Of a stretch of DNA of 64,000 bases, positions 35,425 to 44,522 are shown piece by piece. The position numbers and the translations under genes were made by a program. Position 1 is the stretch's first letter. The number at the start of each line of letters is the position of its first letter. The stretch is from the NCBI GenBank assembly GCA_903955385.1, contig CAJBNH010000194.1, positions 50,565 through 114,564 of the forward strand, given 5' to 3'. The notes beneath the pieces are model-generated. The model searched no databases, had not been told where the DNA came from, and was given only the letters and a program-made list of their open reading frames with translations. This stretch comes from an uncultured Myxococcales bacterium (GTDB lineage: Bacteria > Myxococcota_A > UBA9042).

Positions 35425-36630
35425 ATGACCCGCCTGACCGCCTTCCGGCCGCACCTGTTGCGACGCGCCCACTTGCGGCTGCTGCTCGCTGCGGTGGAGC
35501 TTGCGCAGCGGTCGTTGGGAGAGGCCGGGGTGCTGACGGCGGCCCGGCGGTTTCTGGGTCGGTCCTTCACGCGGCGACAAGCGCTGGAGGACTACCTGCA
35601 CGACCACGACGCCCACAGCCACTTCTTCCCGTGGTTGCTGTGGGATGCGCCGCTGCCGGACGGTCCGCTGGGCCGCAGACTGATTGCAAGCCACCGCCGG
35701 GGCCCGGAACGCGAGGTCCTCGACGCCCTGCTGTGCGCCCGCGCCGACGTGTATCAGGTCACCGGCAGCGACGGCGACGCGACGCTGATGACGCGGGTGG
35801 CCGATGGCGAGGTGTTGCGCGTGATCGAGCCCGTGCTCGGCGCGGTGGCCGCACGGGGCGAGCTGTTCGTGGCGCGCATCCTGGCCTTCCCCGATTGCGC
35901 GCTGCTGGACGCCGTGCACGCGAGCCTGCCCGCTGTGGGTCGCCGGGCGATGGTCCGCGCGGCCCGCCGGATCGCTGTCGTCGATCAAGAGCACCATCTG
36001 GCACAGCTGCTGGCCGCAAGTCGGCGCGCGCTGGAGCGAATTGCCGAGCCGACCGCTCCCTGGCGTGAGGCCGGCGTGTTGCTGCGGGCGACGCTGGTCT
36101 TCACGGTGGCGGATTCGCCGGTACTGGAGGCGGCTCTCGGCTCAGCAGTCGCCTCGGGGGCACTGGCCCAACGCCACGGATCGCGCAGCTACGTCATTCG
36201 TCAGGAGTCGTTCGGCCCTGTGGGTGCTGTCTTGCGGGTTGCCGCGGGTCGACTCTATGCCGCCACCGGCTCGGCGCCGCGCACGCGACTGCTGCGGTCT
36301 GCCGTTGAGCGACACCTTCCGGGATTGCTTTACAGTTTCACGGTGTTCCGCGACCTTGACGCACTGGTCGACCCCGCGCTGCGCCAAGGCTGGGAGGACG
36401 ACGAGCTGCAGCGGGTGGCGCAGGACTGGGTGGGGGAGTGCCTCGCCACGTTCCACGACACGCCACACCCTTGGCTCGGCGGCGTCACCCCGCGTGAGGC
36501 GGTCCGTACACCGGCCGGTCGCGCCGCAGTGCAGGCCTGGCTGCAGACGGTCGAGCAGGTGACCAAGGTCGCCGGACCGGGCTATCACCATGAATTGCAG
36601 TCGCTTTGGCGCGATCTCGCCGCGACCTGA
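35425..36630 (+). CDS. Unknown protein with a C-terminal TPREA motif
   Basis: A 401-aa protein without signal peptide or membrane segment. The N-terminal third has a DHDAHSHFFPWLLWDAPL stretch; the middle is helical with some beta; the C-terminus has DTPHPWLGGVTPREAV followed by a helical segment (PAGRAAVQAWLQTVEQV). The TPREA-type motif occurs in various SEC-C-like and DUF2384-like proteins, but the match is short and I do not assign a family. No catalytic motif is evident. Preceded by a strong candidate promoter and followed by a convergent gene pair. Confidence 0.65.
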   Translation: MTRLTAFRPHLLRRAHLRLLLAAVELAQRSLGEAGVLTAARRFLGRSFTRRQALEDYLHDHDAHSHFFPWLLWDAPLPDGPLGRRLIASHRRGPEREVLDALLCARADVYQVTGSDGDATLMTRVADGEVLRVIEPVLGAVAARGELFVARILAFPDCALLDAVHASLPAVGRRAMVRAARRIAVVDQEHHLAQLLAASRRALERIAEPTAPWREAGVLLRATLVFTVADSPVLEAALGSAVASGALAQRHGSRSYVIRQESFGPVGAVLRVAAGRLYAATGSAPRTRLLRSAVERHLPGLLYSFTVFRDLDALVDPALRQGWEDDELQRVAQDWVGECLATFHDTPHPWLGGVTPREAVRTPAGRAAVQAWLQTVEQVTKVAGPGYHHELQSLWRDLAAT

Positions 36631-36676
36631 CGCCCCCAGGACCTCAAGCCAGCGTTGTCTTTCCCGCTCGAGCGAC

Positions 36677-36934
36677 TCAGGGCGCGTCGGGTTCGAACGC
36701 CTTGCAGAATGCGGGAATGAGGTCGGCGCCGATCACTTCCAGAGGCTCGGCCATCAACGCCTCATTGGGCCAGCCGACCGTACACTGGCCGGCCGCGGTG
36801 CGATAGGCGCACTCGGGGCAGCGGAACGCGAGGTCGAACTCCTTGGCCTGCAAGGTAAACGCTGCGTTCAGGGCCTGCCGGTCACCGCCGCGGACCAGAT
36901 CGGGTTGAAAGCGCGGACGAGGTGGTTCCCTCAC
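36677..36934 (-). CDS. Small cysteine-motif protein, unknown function
   Basis: An 85-aa protein with cysteines at 39, 42, 51 and 77 (FRCPECAYRTAAGQC), consistent with a small metal-binding site. It starts with GTG at 36934, overlapping the stop of the upstream gene as GTGA, which supports it being real. It is the second gene of a leftward pair. No family recognised. Confidence 0.6.
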   Translation of the reverse strand: MREPPRPRFQPDLVRGGDRQALNAAFTLQAKEFDLAFRCPECAYRTAAGQCTVGWPNEALMAEPLEVIGADLIPAFCKAFEPDAP

Positions 36935-37680
36935 GGCGCCCTCCCGGCAAGCACCCTCTTCACCTGAGCAACCAGCGCCTGTTCATCCGGCAGCGATGCC
37001 GCACGCTCGGCCTGCTCGACGTAGCGCTGCCCCTCTTTGGGCCCCGCCGCCAACGCCCGCACCAACAGCACGCGCGTCCCCTTGTCGTCGGGCCCCAGCG
37101 CCGGAAGCGCCGCCGCCCAACTGCCGGACTTCTGCACGCGCAACAGCGCCGTCGCCAGTCGCACGCCGCCCGCTTCGCCCTGACCACTGCCGTGCGCCAC
37201 AAAGGCCAATCCCACGTCTGGCAAGGTCGCCCGCACGCAGGCATCCACGGCAAGGGCGCGCCACCGGGCCGCTGGGGCGAAGGTCTCCGACGGAATCTCC
37301 AGCACCGGCGAGGGACCACGCAGCCACTTGTCGAGGAACCGTTCAATCCCATGTACGTCTGCGGACTTGCGACTTGCCCCGAAGAACAACCGCGCGCTCT
37401 CGGTCATCAGGCGCTGCCGCAGCGCGTCGCTTCCCTTGCACGCCGCCGCAAACTTGCCTTTGGCGTGGTCACGGGCGATGTCGCGCAGGGGCGGCGCCCA
37501 GCTGGTGGCCGCAGCATCCACGGGAGGCCGCAACGGCTGAAGGGCGACCATCAGGTCGTCCGTCACGGACTGTCTGGGCGCGGCCAGCGACAGCGATGCC
37601 CCGGCGAGCAGCACCGCCAGACCGGAAAGCGCAGCGGTGAGGCCTGCGTGACGTGAGGGAAGCTTCATTGGGGACGGCAT
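36931..37680 (-). CDS. Secreted helical protein of unknown function
   Basis: A 249-aa protein with a signal peptide (about residues 1-34, hydrophobic core around 16-30, cleavage near SLAA). The mature part is helical with a pair of cysteines (in AACKGSD and VDACVRA) and a C-terminal VLLVRALAAGPKEGQRYVEQAERAA repeat-like helix. The last 100 residues read like a small helical repeat domain. GGAGA is 5 bases before ATG 37680; a downstream ATG 37668 is an alternative. No family recognised. It diverges from the Gld-type operon. Confidence 0.65.
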   Translation of the reverse strand: MPSPMKLPSRHAGLTAALSGLAVLLAGASLSLAAPRQSVTDDLMVALQPLRPPVDAAATSWAPPLRDIARDHAKGKFAAACKGSDALRQRLMTESARLFFGASRKSADVHGIERFLDKWLRGPSPVLEIPSETFAPAARWRALAVDACVRATLPDVGLAFVAHGSGQGEAGGVRLATALLRVQKSGSWAAALPALGPDDKGTRVLLVRALAAGPKEGQRYVEQAERAASLPDEQALVAQVKRVLAGRAP

Positions 37681-37971
37681 GGGTCTCCGCAGCGGGGGCG
37701 ACCTTGCGGCGCGTGGGGTTGGCTGGCATCAAGGCGGGCTTGACACCACGCGTCGCCATCCTAACGTGCGCACGCGACGCGGGACACCCCCGCCCGGTCC
37801 AGCTGCGACCCCTGCACGGAATAACGCGTGCAGTGGTGATGTTGGGCAGCGGCGTGGGCGTCACCGACGCGGGAGGGGAAAGCACTCCCGCCGAGTTGGC
37901 ACCTGACGTCGAGGCTCATTTCGGTCCACCTGCCCGGTCTCGGGCAGCAGCATCCACTTCCGGAGCAAACC
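37681..37971 (+). promoter_or_regulatory. Divergent intergenic region with a candidate promoter and two dyads
   Basis: TTGACA at 37740-37745 and TAACGT at 37762-37767 (16-bp spacing) point to the Gld-type operon, giving a leader near 200 nt. An 8-bp inverted repeat (CGCGTCGC 37749-37756 / GCGACGCG 37774-37781, 17-base spacer) straddles the -10 box. A second 7-bp repeat (CTGCACG 37812-37818 / CGTGCAG 37827-37833, 8-base spacer) lies in the leader. Both could be operators or RNA hairpins. CGGAG lies just before the ATG at 37972. Confidence 0.4.
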
Positions 37972-38928
37972 ATGACAGCACAATCTGTCATCCAGGTGCG
38001 AGATCTGGTGAAGCGCTACGACACGAAGACGGCACTCGCCGGAGTGTCGTTCGACGTGAACGCCGGCGAAATTCTCGGGTTGCTGGGCCCCAACGGCGCC
38101 GGCAAGTCGACCAGCATGAAGATCCTGACCACCTATCTGTCCGCGACGTCAGGCCAGATCAAGGTGGACGGCATCGATCTGGCGCAAGACCCGGTCAAAG
38201 TGCGCGCGATGTTGGGCTATCTGCCCGAGTCGACGCCGCTGTACACCGACATGGTCGTGCGCGACTACCTGGTCTACGTGGGAGAGATGCGGGGCTTCGA
38301 CAAGGCCACGTGCGCCAAGCGCCTCGCAGAGGTCGCCGCGACGGTGGGCATCAGCGACGTGCTGGGCATGGTCATCGGCACGCTGTCGAAGGGCTATCGC
38401 CAGCGCGTAGGTCTGGCCCAGGCGATGCTGCACAACCCGAAGATCCTGATCCTCGACGAGCCAACCTCGGGTCTGGACCCGAACCAGATCGTCGAGATCC
38501 GCAACCTGATTCGCGACCTGGGCAAGAACCACACGGTCATCCTGTCCAGCCACAACCTTGCGGAAGTTCGCCAGATCTGCGACCGCATCGTGATCATCCA
38601 CCGCGGCAAGGTCGTCGCCGACGGCACGCTCGACGAGCTCGAGGGCCGTGTCGCGCACACCCATCACCTGGTCGTGTCGCTGGCGTCGACGGCCACCGCC
38701 GAAGCCGTCACCAAGGGTCTGGGCGGTCTACCGCAGGTCAAGACGGTGACGGTCAGCCACACTGCGGCCCATCCCGTCGCCCACACGACTTACGAGGTCG
38801 AGGCCGACGCGGACGTGCGCACGCAGATCGCCACTTGGGCGCAGCAGCAAGGTCACACGCTGGTCGAGCTGCGGCGCAAGTCCGCAGACCTCGAGTCGAT
38901 CTTCCAGTCCCTGACGCTCGAGGCCTAG
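37972..38928 (+). CDS. ABC transporter ATPase (GldA-like)
   Basis: A 318-aa ABC ATPase with Walker A GPNGAGKS (39-46), signature LSKGY (138-142), Walker B ILILDEP (158-164) and an H-loop in LSSHNLAEV. It resembles GldA-type ATPases that work with ABC-2 permeases. The last 90 residues form an extra C-terminal domain common in ABC-2 exporter ATPases. The neighbours (permease, GldG-like protein, DUF4340 protein) match the conserved gld-type cluster. Substrate unknown. Confidence 0.9.
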   Translation: MTAQSVIQVRDLVKRYDTKTALAGVSFDVNAGEILGLLGPNGAGKSTSMKILTTYLSATSGQIKVDGIDLAQDPVKVRAMLGYLPESTPLYTDMVVRDYLVYVGEMRGFDKATCAKRLAEVAATVGISDVLGMVIGTLSKGYRQRVGLAQAMLHNPKILILDEPTSGLDPNQIVEIRNLIRDLGKNHTVILSSHNLAEVRQICDRIVIIHRGKVVADGTLDELEGRVAHTHHLVVSLASTATAEAVTKGLGGLPQVKTVTVSHTAAHPVAHTTYEVEADADVRTQIATWAQQQGHTLVELRRKSADLESIFQSLTLEA

Positions 38929-38998
38929 CCCCTTCGGCGCAGTCCACCGCCCCCGTTTCTTTTTTCCGCAAGTCCTGTTCAAGCCACCCGAGGGCCCC

Positions 38999-39733
38999 AT
39001 GTGGAAACCAATCTGGACCATCGCCCGACGCGAGATGTCCGCCACCTTTGACTCCCCGATCGCCTACATTGCAGCGACGGTGTTTCTCGTTGTCACCGGC
39101 CTGCTCTTCTTCTTCGGAGTGGGCGGCGCGGATGACTGGTTCGTGGCGCGCGAGGCCACTCTGCGGCCGTTGTTCGAGTACGCGCCGTGGGTGCTGGCCG
39201 TCATCGTGCCCGCCGTGACCATGCGCCTCATCGCCGAGGAGAAGAAGTCAGGCACCCTTGAGCTGCTGGTCACCCTGCCCGTCACCGACCTGCAGATCGT
39301 GCTTGGCAAGCTGCTGGGAGGCATGGGCTTTCTGGCCGTGGCGCTTGCGCTCACGTTGGTGTTTCCTGCGCTCGTGATGGCGCTGGGTCGGCCGGACGTG
39401 GGCGCGATGGTCGGCGGCTATGTGGGTCTGGTGCTGATCGGCACGACGTTCCTCGCGCTCGGGCTGATGACGTCGACCTGGACCCACAACCAGATCGTCG
39501 CCTTCATCCTGGGGCTGCTGCTGTGCGTGTTCTTCTGGACGGCCACCGACGCGCTGGTGAAGGTGGCGTTCACGGACCCGCCTGCGGCGCTGCAGCTGCT
39601 CAGCTTCCAAACGCAGTTCGCTTCGTTCGCTCGCGGTGTCATCGACCTGCGCAACGTCCTTTACTTCTTGTCGATCATCTCGGTCGCAGTGGTGGCGTCG
39701 ACCTACTCGCTGCAGTCGCGCCACTGGAAATAG
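38999..39733 (+). CDS. ABC-2 type permease (GldF-like)
   Basis: A 244-aa membrane protein with about six hydrophobic segments, an N-terminal TIARREMSATFDSPIAYI as seen in ABC-2 permeases, and EEKKSGTLELLVTLPVTD, the conserved loop of that family. It pairs with the ATPase upstream (70-bp gap) and the GldG-like protein 12 bp downstream. In Bacteroidetes, gldA, gldF and gldG are needed for gliding; their role outside that phylum is unknown. Confidence 0.88.
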   Translation: MWKPIWTIARREMSATFDSPIAYIAATVFLVVTGLLFFFGVGGADDWFVAREATLRPLFEYAPWVLAVIVPAVTMRLIAEEKKSGTLELLVTLPVTDLQIVLGKLLGGMGFLAVALALTLVFPALVMALGRPDVGAMVGGYVGLVLIGTTFLALGLMTSTWTHNQIVAFILGLLLCVFFWTATDALVKVAFTDPPAALQLLSFQTQFASFARGVIDLRNVLYFLSIISVAVVASTYSLQSRHWK

Positions 39734-39745
39734 TCGGGGGAAACC

Positions 39746-42202
39746 ATGGCTGCCCACACCACGCTAAAGAGCCGCACCGATGCCCTCGTGATGGTCGCCG
39801 CCGTCGTCGGTCTGGCCGTCGTCTTGAACGCACTGGCCACCCAGACGTCGGCGCGACTGGATCTGACCGAGCAGAAGGTGCACACCTTGTCTGCCGCCAG
39901 CCAGCAAGCCGCCGAGTCGCTGGAGGGCGTCGTCGTCACCGCCTACATCTCCAAGAAGCTTCCGGAGTCGATTCCGACCCCGAACGGCCCCAGGCCGCTC
40001 AAGGGAATCGACCGCGCACTGCGCGACAAGCTGGAGGAGTACGCCACCGCCAGCGGCGGGCACCTGCGCTTGGTGTACGCCGACGAGAACTCCCCTGCCG
40101 TGGGGTCCATCGAAGACCAGGCTGAGGCCGCACGCTTGGAGCCGTTCTCGTCTTCGGAGGCTTCGGTTCAGGGCAACCAGCTGAAGTTCGCCCGCTATGT
40201 GCTCGGCGCCACCTTCCACTACAAGACCGTGCATGAGGTCCTGCCCAAGGCGCTGGAGCCCGGATTCTACGAATTCGAGGTCACCAAGATCCTCCTGCGC
40301 CTCAAGGAGAAGTACGAGCAGAGCCAGTTGATGAAGGACCCGCTCGACGCCGGCAAGTCGGTGCACGAAGCCGTCAAGGCGTGCAACGACGCCGTCCAGA
40401 AGGCCGCCAAGGTCGACGATGCCGCAACGGGAGGCGCTGGACTATCGCTGCAGGGCTCGAGCGACCCGGCCAAGAAGCGCTTGGACGCCGTGCGCGCGGC
40501 TCTTCCGGACCTGCAGAAGACCTGCGCCGGCATCGAGTCCGCCATGGCGACGGCCCGCGCCAAGCTGCAGGGCAAGAGCCAGTTCGGCGACAACCTGCTG
40601 CAGGATGCTGAGCAGTTCCGTCAGGTGCAGGGCGAGCTGGCGCGGTTGTCCGACCCGGCTGCTGAGCAGAACGCGCAGGTGCCGCCCGCAGTCGCGATTC
40701 CGCAGATCGTCAACGTGCTGGACGAGTTGTACCGCGAAGTCGACCGCGACCACGCCACCCTGACCGACAGCCCGGGACGGCGCCAGATCGGCTTCCTTTG
40801 TGGTCACGACGAATTCTGCCCGTTCGGCGAGGCCACGCCGCTGATCCGCGACGAAGTCGCCGGCATGATGGGCCAGAGCAACCCGATGATGAAGCAGGTG
40901 ATCGACGCGGCCAAGCAGATCTCGCAGTCCATCGACGAGACCAACTCCCGCATCGGCGAAAACCTGTTTACCAAGAAGGGGTTCTCGATCCGTCGCGTGG
41001 ACGCCGACCAACCCATCCCCGATGACGTCAGCGCGCTGCTGATCTACGCACCGCGCAAGCCCTTCTCGGAGTACACGCGCTACCAGATCGACCAGATGCT
41101 GGTCGGCGGTCGGCCGGTCGTCGTGTTCGCGCAAGAGTGGGAGGTCGCCCTGATGAATCTGGCGGCTTCGGACGACCTGAACAGCGACCTGAAGATGGAC
41201 TACACCGCACTGACGCCCACGCAGTCCGGTCTCGTCGACCTTCTGAAGCCGTACGGCGTCGAACTCAAGCGCGACCTGGTGTTGGACTCGACCCATGTCG
41301 AGACCGTGCGGGTCACCCAGTTGGTCAACCGCGGCGGTCTGCAGTTCGAGGCGCAGCAGGACTTCCCCTACGCGCTGATCCCGGTGGCGGCGGACTTCGA
41401 CGAAACGCACGCACTGTCGCGCTCGATCCAGCACATGGCGCTTCCCTACACGACCTCGGTCACGGCGACCGCTGCCCTGCGCAAGGACCCGAAGTTTGAG
41501 GTTTTCGATCTGATCCGTTCCTCGGAGACCTCCCTGACCAAGTCGGCTCCGCTGCCCGTCATGCCTCCCGCCCTGAAAGAGCTGGTGCTCGCCTCGGCGC
41601 CCAACGGTCCGCACACGCTCGCTCTGTCGGTTCAGGGACCATTCAAGTCGGCATTCCAAGGCAAGGCCATCCCGAAGATGCCCGAGCGCAAGGTCCAGCC
41701 GGACCCGAATCGTCCCGAGCCGCCGCAAGCGACGGCCGACACCCAGTACGAGGTCGACAAGCGCAAGTTCAAGCCTGAAGGCAAGGGCAAGCTGCTGGTC
41801 GTCGCATCGAATCTCGGCATCGAGGGGCTGAGCCGTCAGCGCGTGCTGGGCGACTTCGACCTCTCGAAGTTCACGGAATTCAACGTGGAAGCCATCAAGT
41901 CGTATCAGAAGTGGCAGGCGGAGTTCCAGAACTGGCAGATCCGCATCGGTCAGGTCTCGCATCTGTTGGGCGACAACCTGCAGTTCCTGCAAAACGTGAT
42001 GGACTGGGCGACGTCGCACGAGGGTCTGGTGGCCATCCGCGCCAAGGGCGACAGCCGCCGTCCGCTGCAGCAGGTCGAGGCCTCCTCCGCCCGCAACTAC
42101 CGGCTCGGCACCCTGTTGGGCACCCCGCTGTTGCTGATCCTTGCCGGGCTCGCGCGCTGGCGGTTCCGCCGCCGCCGCAATACGCCGGTTTCCGCCGCCT
42201 GA
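39746..42202 (+). CDS. GldG-like large membrane protein of an ABC system
   Basis: An 818-aa protein with an N-terminal transmembrane helix (about residues 13-32), a long extracytoplasmic region starting with LDLTEQKVHTLSAAS and a C-terminal helix (about 788-808) with an RRRR tail, the bitopic layout of GldG. The long middle contains a coiled-coil stretch (about residues 180-310) inserted before the usual GldG core, then a RISYAP-like AIQAHMALPYTTSV region. Family membership is inferred from layout, opening motif and context. Only 12 bp after the permease and 27 bp before the DUF4340 gene. Confidence 0.82.
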   Translation: MAAHTTLKSRTDALVMVAAVVGLAVVLNALATQTSARLDLTEQKVHTLSAASQQAAESLEGVVVTAYISKKLPESIPTPNGPRPLKGIDRALRDKLEEYATASGGHLRLVYADENSPAVGSIEDQAEAARLEPFSSSEASVQGNQLKFARYVLGATFHYKTVHEVLPKALEPGFYEFEVTKILLRLKEKYEQSQLMKDPLDAGKSVHEAVKACNDAVQKAAKVDDAATGGAGLSLQGSSDPAKKRLDAVRAALPDLQKTCAGIESAMATARAKLQGKSQFGDNLLQDAEQFRQVQGELARLSDPAAEQNAQVPPAVAIPQIVNVLDELYREVDRDHATLTDSPGRRQIGFLCGHDEFCPFGEATPLIRDEVAGMMGQSNPMMKQVIDAAKQISQSIDETNSRIGENLFTKKGFSIRRVDADQPIPDDVSALLIYAPRKPFSEYTRYQIDQMLVGGRPVVVFAQEWEVALMNLAASDDLNSDLKMDYTALTPTQSGLVDLLKPYGVELKRDLVLDSTHVETVRVTQLVNRGGLQFEAQQDFPYALIPVAADFDETHALSRSIQHMALPYTTSVTATAALRKDPKFEVFDLIRSSETSLTKSAPLPVMPPALKELVLASAPNGPHTLALSVQGPFKSAFQGKAIPKMPERKVQPDPNRPEPPQATADTQYEVDKRKFKPEGKGKLLVVASNLGIEGLSRQRVLGDFDLSKFTEFNVEAIKSYQKWQAEFQNWQIRIGQVSHLLGDNLQFLQNVMDWATSHEGLVAIRAKGDSRRPLQQVEASSARNYRLGTLLGTPLLLILAGLARWRFRRRRNTPVSAA

Positions 42203-42229
42203 CGCACCCCCTATTCGGAGGCCCCAGCC

Positions 42230-44194
42230 ATGAAGCGCTCGACCTGGATCACGCTGGCGGTGTTCGCCGCGCTGCTCGTCGTGTACCTCGTGAAGACGAT
42301 GCGGACCGAGACATCGGCCCCACCGCCTCTCGACATCGCGGGCTACCTCGGCAACGTCAGCGAAGACGAAGCCCGGGCCCTGTCGAAGGGCAAGCCCTCG
42401 CCCGTCACCAAGATCACGCTGCGCCGGGCTGGCGAAGTCATCTCGATCGAGAAGCAGCCGGCCAAGGCCGCCCCCGCAGCCGACAAGGTCGCCGCCGATG
42501 CGCCAGCGCCCGAAGAGGTGTGGACCGCCGTCCGCACGGCCAAGGGCAAGCAGACGCAGACCAAGGCGCAGAGCTTCCGGGTCAAGGGAATGGCTGAGGC
42601 ACCGATGCGCACGCTGCGCTCCAGCTTCACGCTGCCGGTGACCAAGAAGGACCTGGCGGAGTACGGCTTGGACGCCGAGCACGCACTGGACGTCGAACTG
42701 ACGCTGCCAGACCGCACCATCAAGCTTCGGATCGGCGCCGTGGCCAAGCCCGAGGCCGGCGAGTCCGGACAGCCCGGCGACCCGAGTACATGGGTGCAGG
42801 ACCCGGCACGCCCGGAATTCGTCTACCAGATCCCGTCCCGAGACCTGCGCACCACGTTTGACGTGACCTGGACCGACCTGCGCGACCGCGCACTGCTGGA
42901 TCTCGACACCGCCGCCGTGACGAGGCTCGAAGTGACGCCCCCGGCAGACAAGGGCGTCAAAGTGGTGCTTGAGCGGCCGGCCCTGACGCCCGAGCAGCGC
43001 AAAGCCCTGGACGACAAGAAGCAGAAGCGGGAGGACAACGAGGGCTGGACCATGGTCGAGCCCGCAGGAGTGCGCGTCGGTGAGGTGGGTGAGTGGCTGG
43101 GCGCCCTGAGCCGGCTGAGCGCAACCGACTTCGTCGATGCGGCAGAGGCGGCCGCCAAGAAGACGGTGACCGGCTTCGACGACCCAAAGGTAGCCACACG
43201 CATCGCGATCACAGCCAATGGCAAACCGCCGATCGTGATCGATGTTGGCGGTTCCGACGAGTCGCGCCCGACCAAGGACGTGTGGCTGCGGGTCCAAGGC
43301 CGCGACGAGTGGGTGCTGGTTCCCTCGTACATCCGCGACCAAGCCGTCATGACGGTGGACCAGTTGCGAGACCGCAGATTGCTCGGCGACGTGAAGGCCA
43401 AGGAGGCCAAGGCCTTTTCCGTTCAAGCCGGCGAGGTGCAGCTCAGCGCGCGACGCGACGGCTCGGCCTGGACCCTGACCGCACCGGCACTGGCGACTTC
43501 CACCCAAGCCGTGGAGAGCTACTTGAGCGAACTCGAAACCACCAAGGTCGAATTCGTGAAGGACCGCCAGCCCGCCGATGTCGGGCTAGGGTCTCCCACT
43601 TGGAAGATTACGCTGCAATTCGACGGAAGCTCCCGCACGGTTGCCCTCGGAACTACGCAAGACGGCTCCACTTTCGGTCAAGTGACCGTCGATGGCCTGC
43701 CCGGCGAGCTGTTCAAGCTGACCTCGTGGAATGCCGACAAACTGAAGAAGAAGGCTCAGGACTTTGCCGATCGCAAGCTGTTCCCGTTCGCGCGCGACGA
43801 GGTTACTGAGATTCGCCTCGAGTCGAAGGACGCGGGGAAGGTGCTCCTTCGCAAGGCCGCTGACGGCACTTGGCAGATCGGAGAGGGAGACAACGCCGCG
43901 GCTCCCGCACAGAAGCAGGCCGTCGACGACCTGCTGGCAAGCCTCACCAACCTCGAATACACGTCGGACCACAGCGACCGCAACGCGGCGGACACTGGTC
44001 TGGAGAAGGACTACTCGCAGGTCCAAGCCTTGGATGGAGCAGGAAAGAAATTTGAGCTGCGCGTCTCTTCGCAAAAAAATGGTGAAGATTTCTTCGCCGG
44101 GCTGGTCAAAGCGGGCAGAGTGGCGCGCGTCGTTGCCATCGGTTCGGTACCGGCCACGTCTCTTGCGAAGAAGCCTTCAGATTTCAAGAAGTAG
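42230..44194 (+). CDS. DUF4340 domain-containing membrane protein
   Basis: A 654-aa protein with one N-terminal transmembrane helix (about residues 5-22) and a large extracytoplasmic region of repeated strand/helix units, such as AFSVQAGEVQLSARRDGSAW and VTEIRLESKDAGKVLL, typical of DUF4340 proteins that follow GldG-like genes. Its role is unknown, but the gene order ATPase-permease-GldG-DUF4340 recurs in many phyla. Toward the 3' end the DNA becomes locally less GC-rich. It is the last gene of the operon. Confidence 0.82.
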   Translation: MKRSTWITLAVFAALLVVYLVKTMRTETSAPPPLDIAGYLGNVSEDEARALSKGKPSPVTKITLRRAGEVISIEKQPAKAAPAADKVAADAPAPEEVWTAVRTAKGKQTQTKAQSFRVKGMAEAPMRTLRSSFTLPVTKKDLAEYGLDAEHALDVELTLPDRTIKLRIGAVAKPEAGESGQPGDPSTWVQDPARPEFVYQIPSRDLRTTFDVTWTDLRDRALLDLDTAAVTRLEVTPPADKGVKVVLERPALTPEQRKALDDKKQKREDNEGWTMVEPAGVRVGEVGEWLGALSRLSATDFVDAAEAAAKKTVTGFDDPKVATRIAITANGKPPIVIDVGGSDESRPTKDVWLRVQGRDEWVLVPSYIRDQAVMTVDQLRDRRLLGDVKAKEAKAFSVQAGEVQLSARRDGSAWTLTAPALATSTQAVESYLSELETTKVEFVKDRQPADVGLGSPTWKITLQFDGSSRTVALGTTQDGSTFGQVTVDGLPGELFKLTSWNADKLKKKAQDFADRKLFPFARDEVTEIRLESKDAGKVLLRKAADGTWQIGEGDNAAAPAQKQAVDDLLASLTNLEYTSDHSDRNAADTGLEKDYSQVQALDGAGKKFELRVSSQKNGEDFFAGLVKAGRVARVVAIGSVPATSLAKKPSDFKK

Positions 44195-44387
44195 GCTCCA
44201 ATCCCTACTCATTTTGCGGGCATCCAGCTCGGGAGCCATTCGTCGCCCAATCGCCACAATCCGGGACCATTGATCGTCCCGCCGGTCCGAATCGAAACGC
44301 CACTTGCGTCCCAAGGCGCTTGGATTGACGCGGAGTTGCAGGATTATCCCGCTTGGCCGCTTGCAAAAACTGCCTTATGATTCACCC
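44195..44387. other. Gene-poor gap after the Gld-type operon
   Basis: The gap between the DUF4340 gene and the AT-hook gene (44195-44530) is AT-richer than its surroundings. I see no terminator with a T tract. It holds a candidate promoter (44353-44381) and a short candidate leader ORF (44388-44522), listed separately; nothing else is recognised. Confidence 0.5.
44353..44381 (+). promoter_or_regulatory. Candidate promoter of the leader ORF and AT-hook gene
   Basis: TTGGCC and TATGAT (five of six) are spaced 17 bp apart. An ATG lies 7 bases after the -10 box, as at the TonB-like gene. Confidence 0.45.
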
Positions 44388-44522
44388 ATGAGCCGTCAGA
44401 CAACCGCCTTGAGACAATATACCCAAGACGTTTTGGCGGTTTACACACCGACGAGCATGCATCTCAGGATTCCTGATGGTCGCATCCGCCCGAATCCATC
44501 GCGCAAACCCTTCTACCCATAG
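44388..44522 (+). CDS. Possible 44-aa leader peptide, leaderless
   Basis: A short frame starting MSRQTTALRQYTQDV, with its ATG 7 bases after a good -10 box and no ribosome site, and its stop codon 8 bases before the AT-hook gene start. The placement suggests a leader peptide whose translation influences the next gene, but the sequence alone does not prove translation. A longer start at 44304 lies upstream of the promoter and is rejected. Confidence 0.3.
   Translation: MSRQTTALRQYTQDVLAVYTPTSMHLRIPDGRIRPNPSRKPFYP

Noticed and set aside
37653..39218. A 521-codon frame overlapping the ABC ATPase gene
   Set aside because: The ATPase frame has all ABC motifs; the other frame has none and crosses its promoter.
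40442..43507. A 1021-codon antisense frame across the GldG/DUF4340 genes
   Set aside because: It overlaps two real genes in full and its composition is that of a GC-rich shadow frame; no ribosome site or domain fits.
44304..44522. 72-codon frame upstream of the AT-hook gene
   Set aside because: Its start lies upstream of the candidate promoter; only the shorter frame from 44388 is kept as a possibility.
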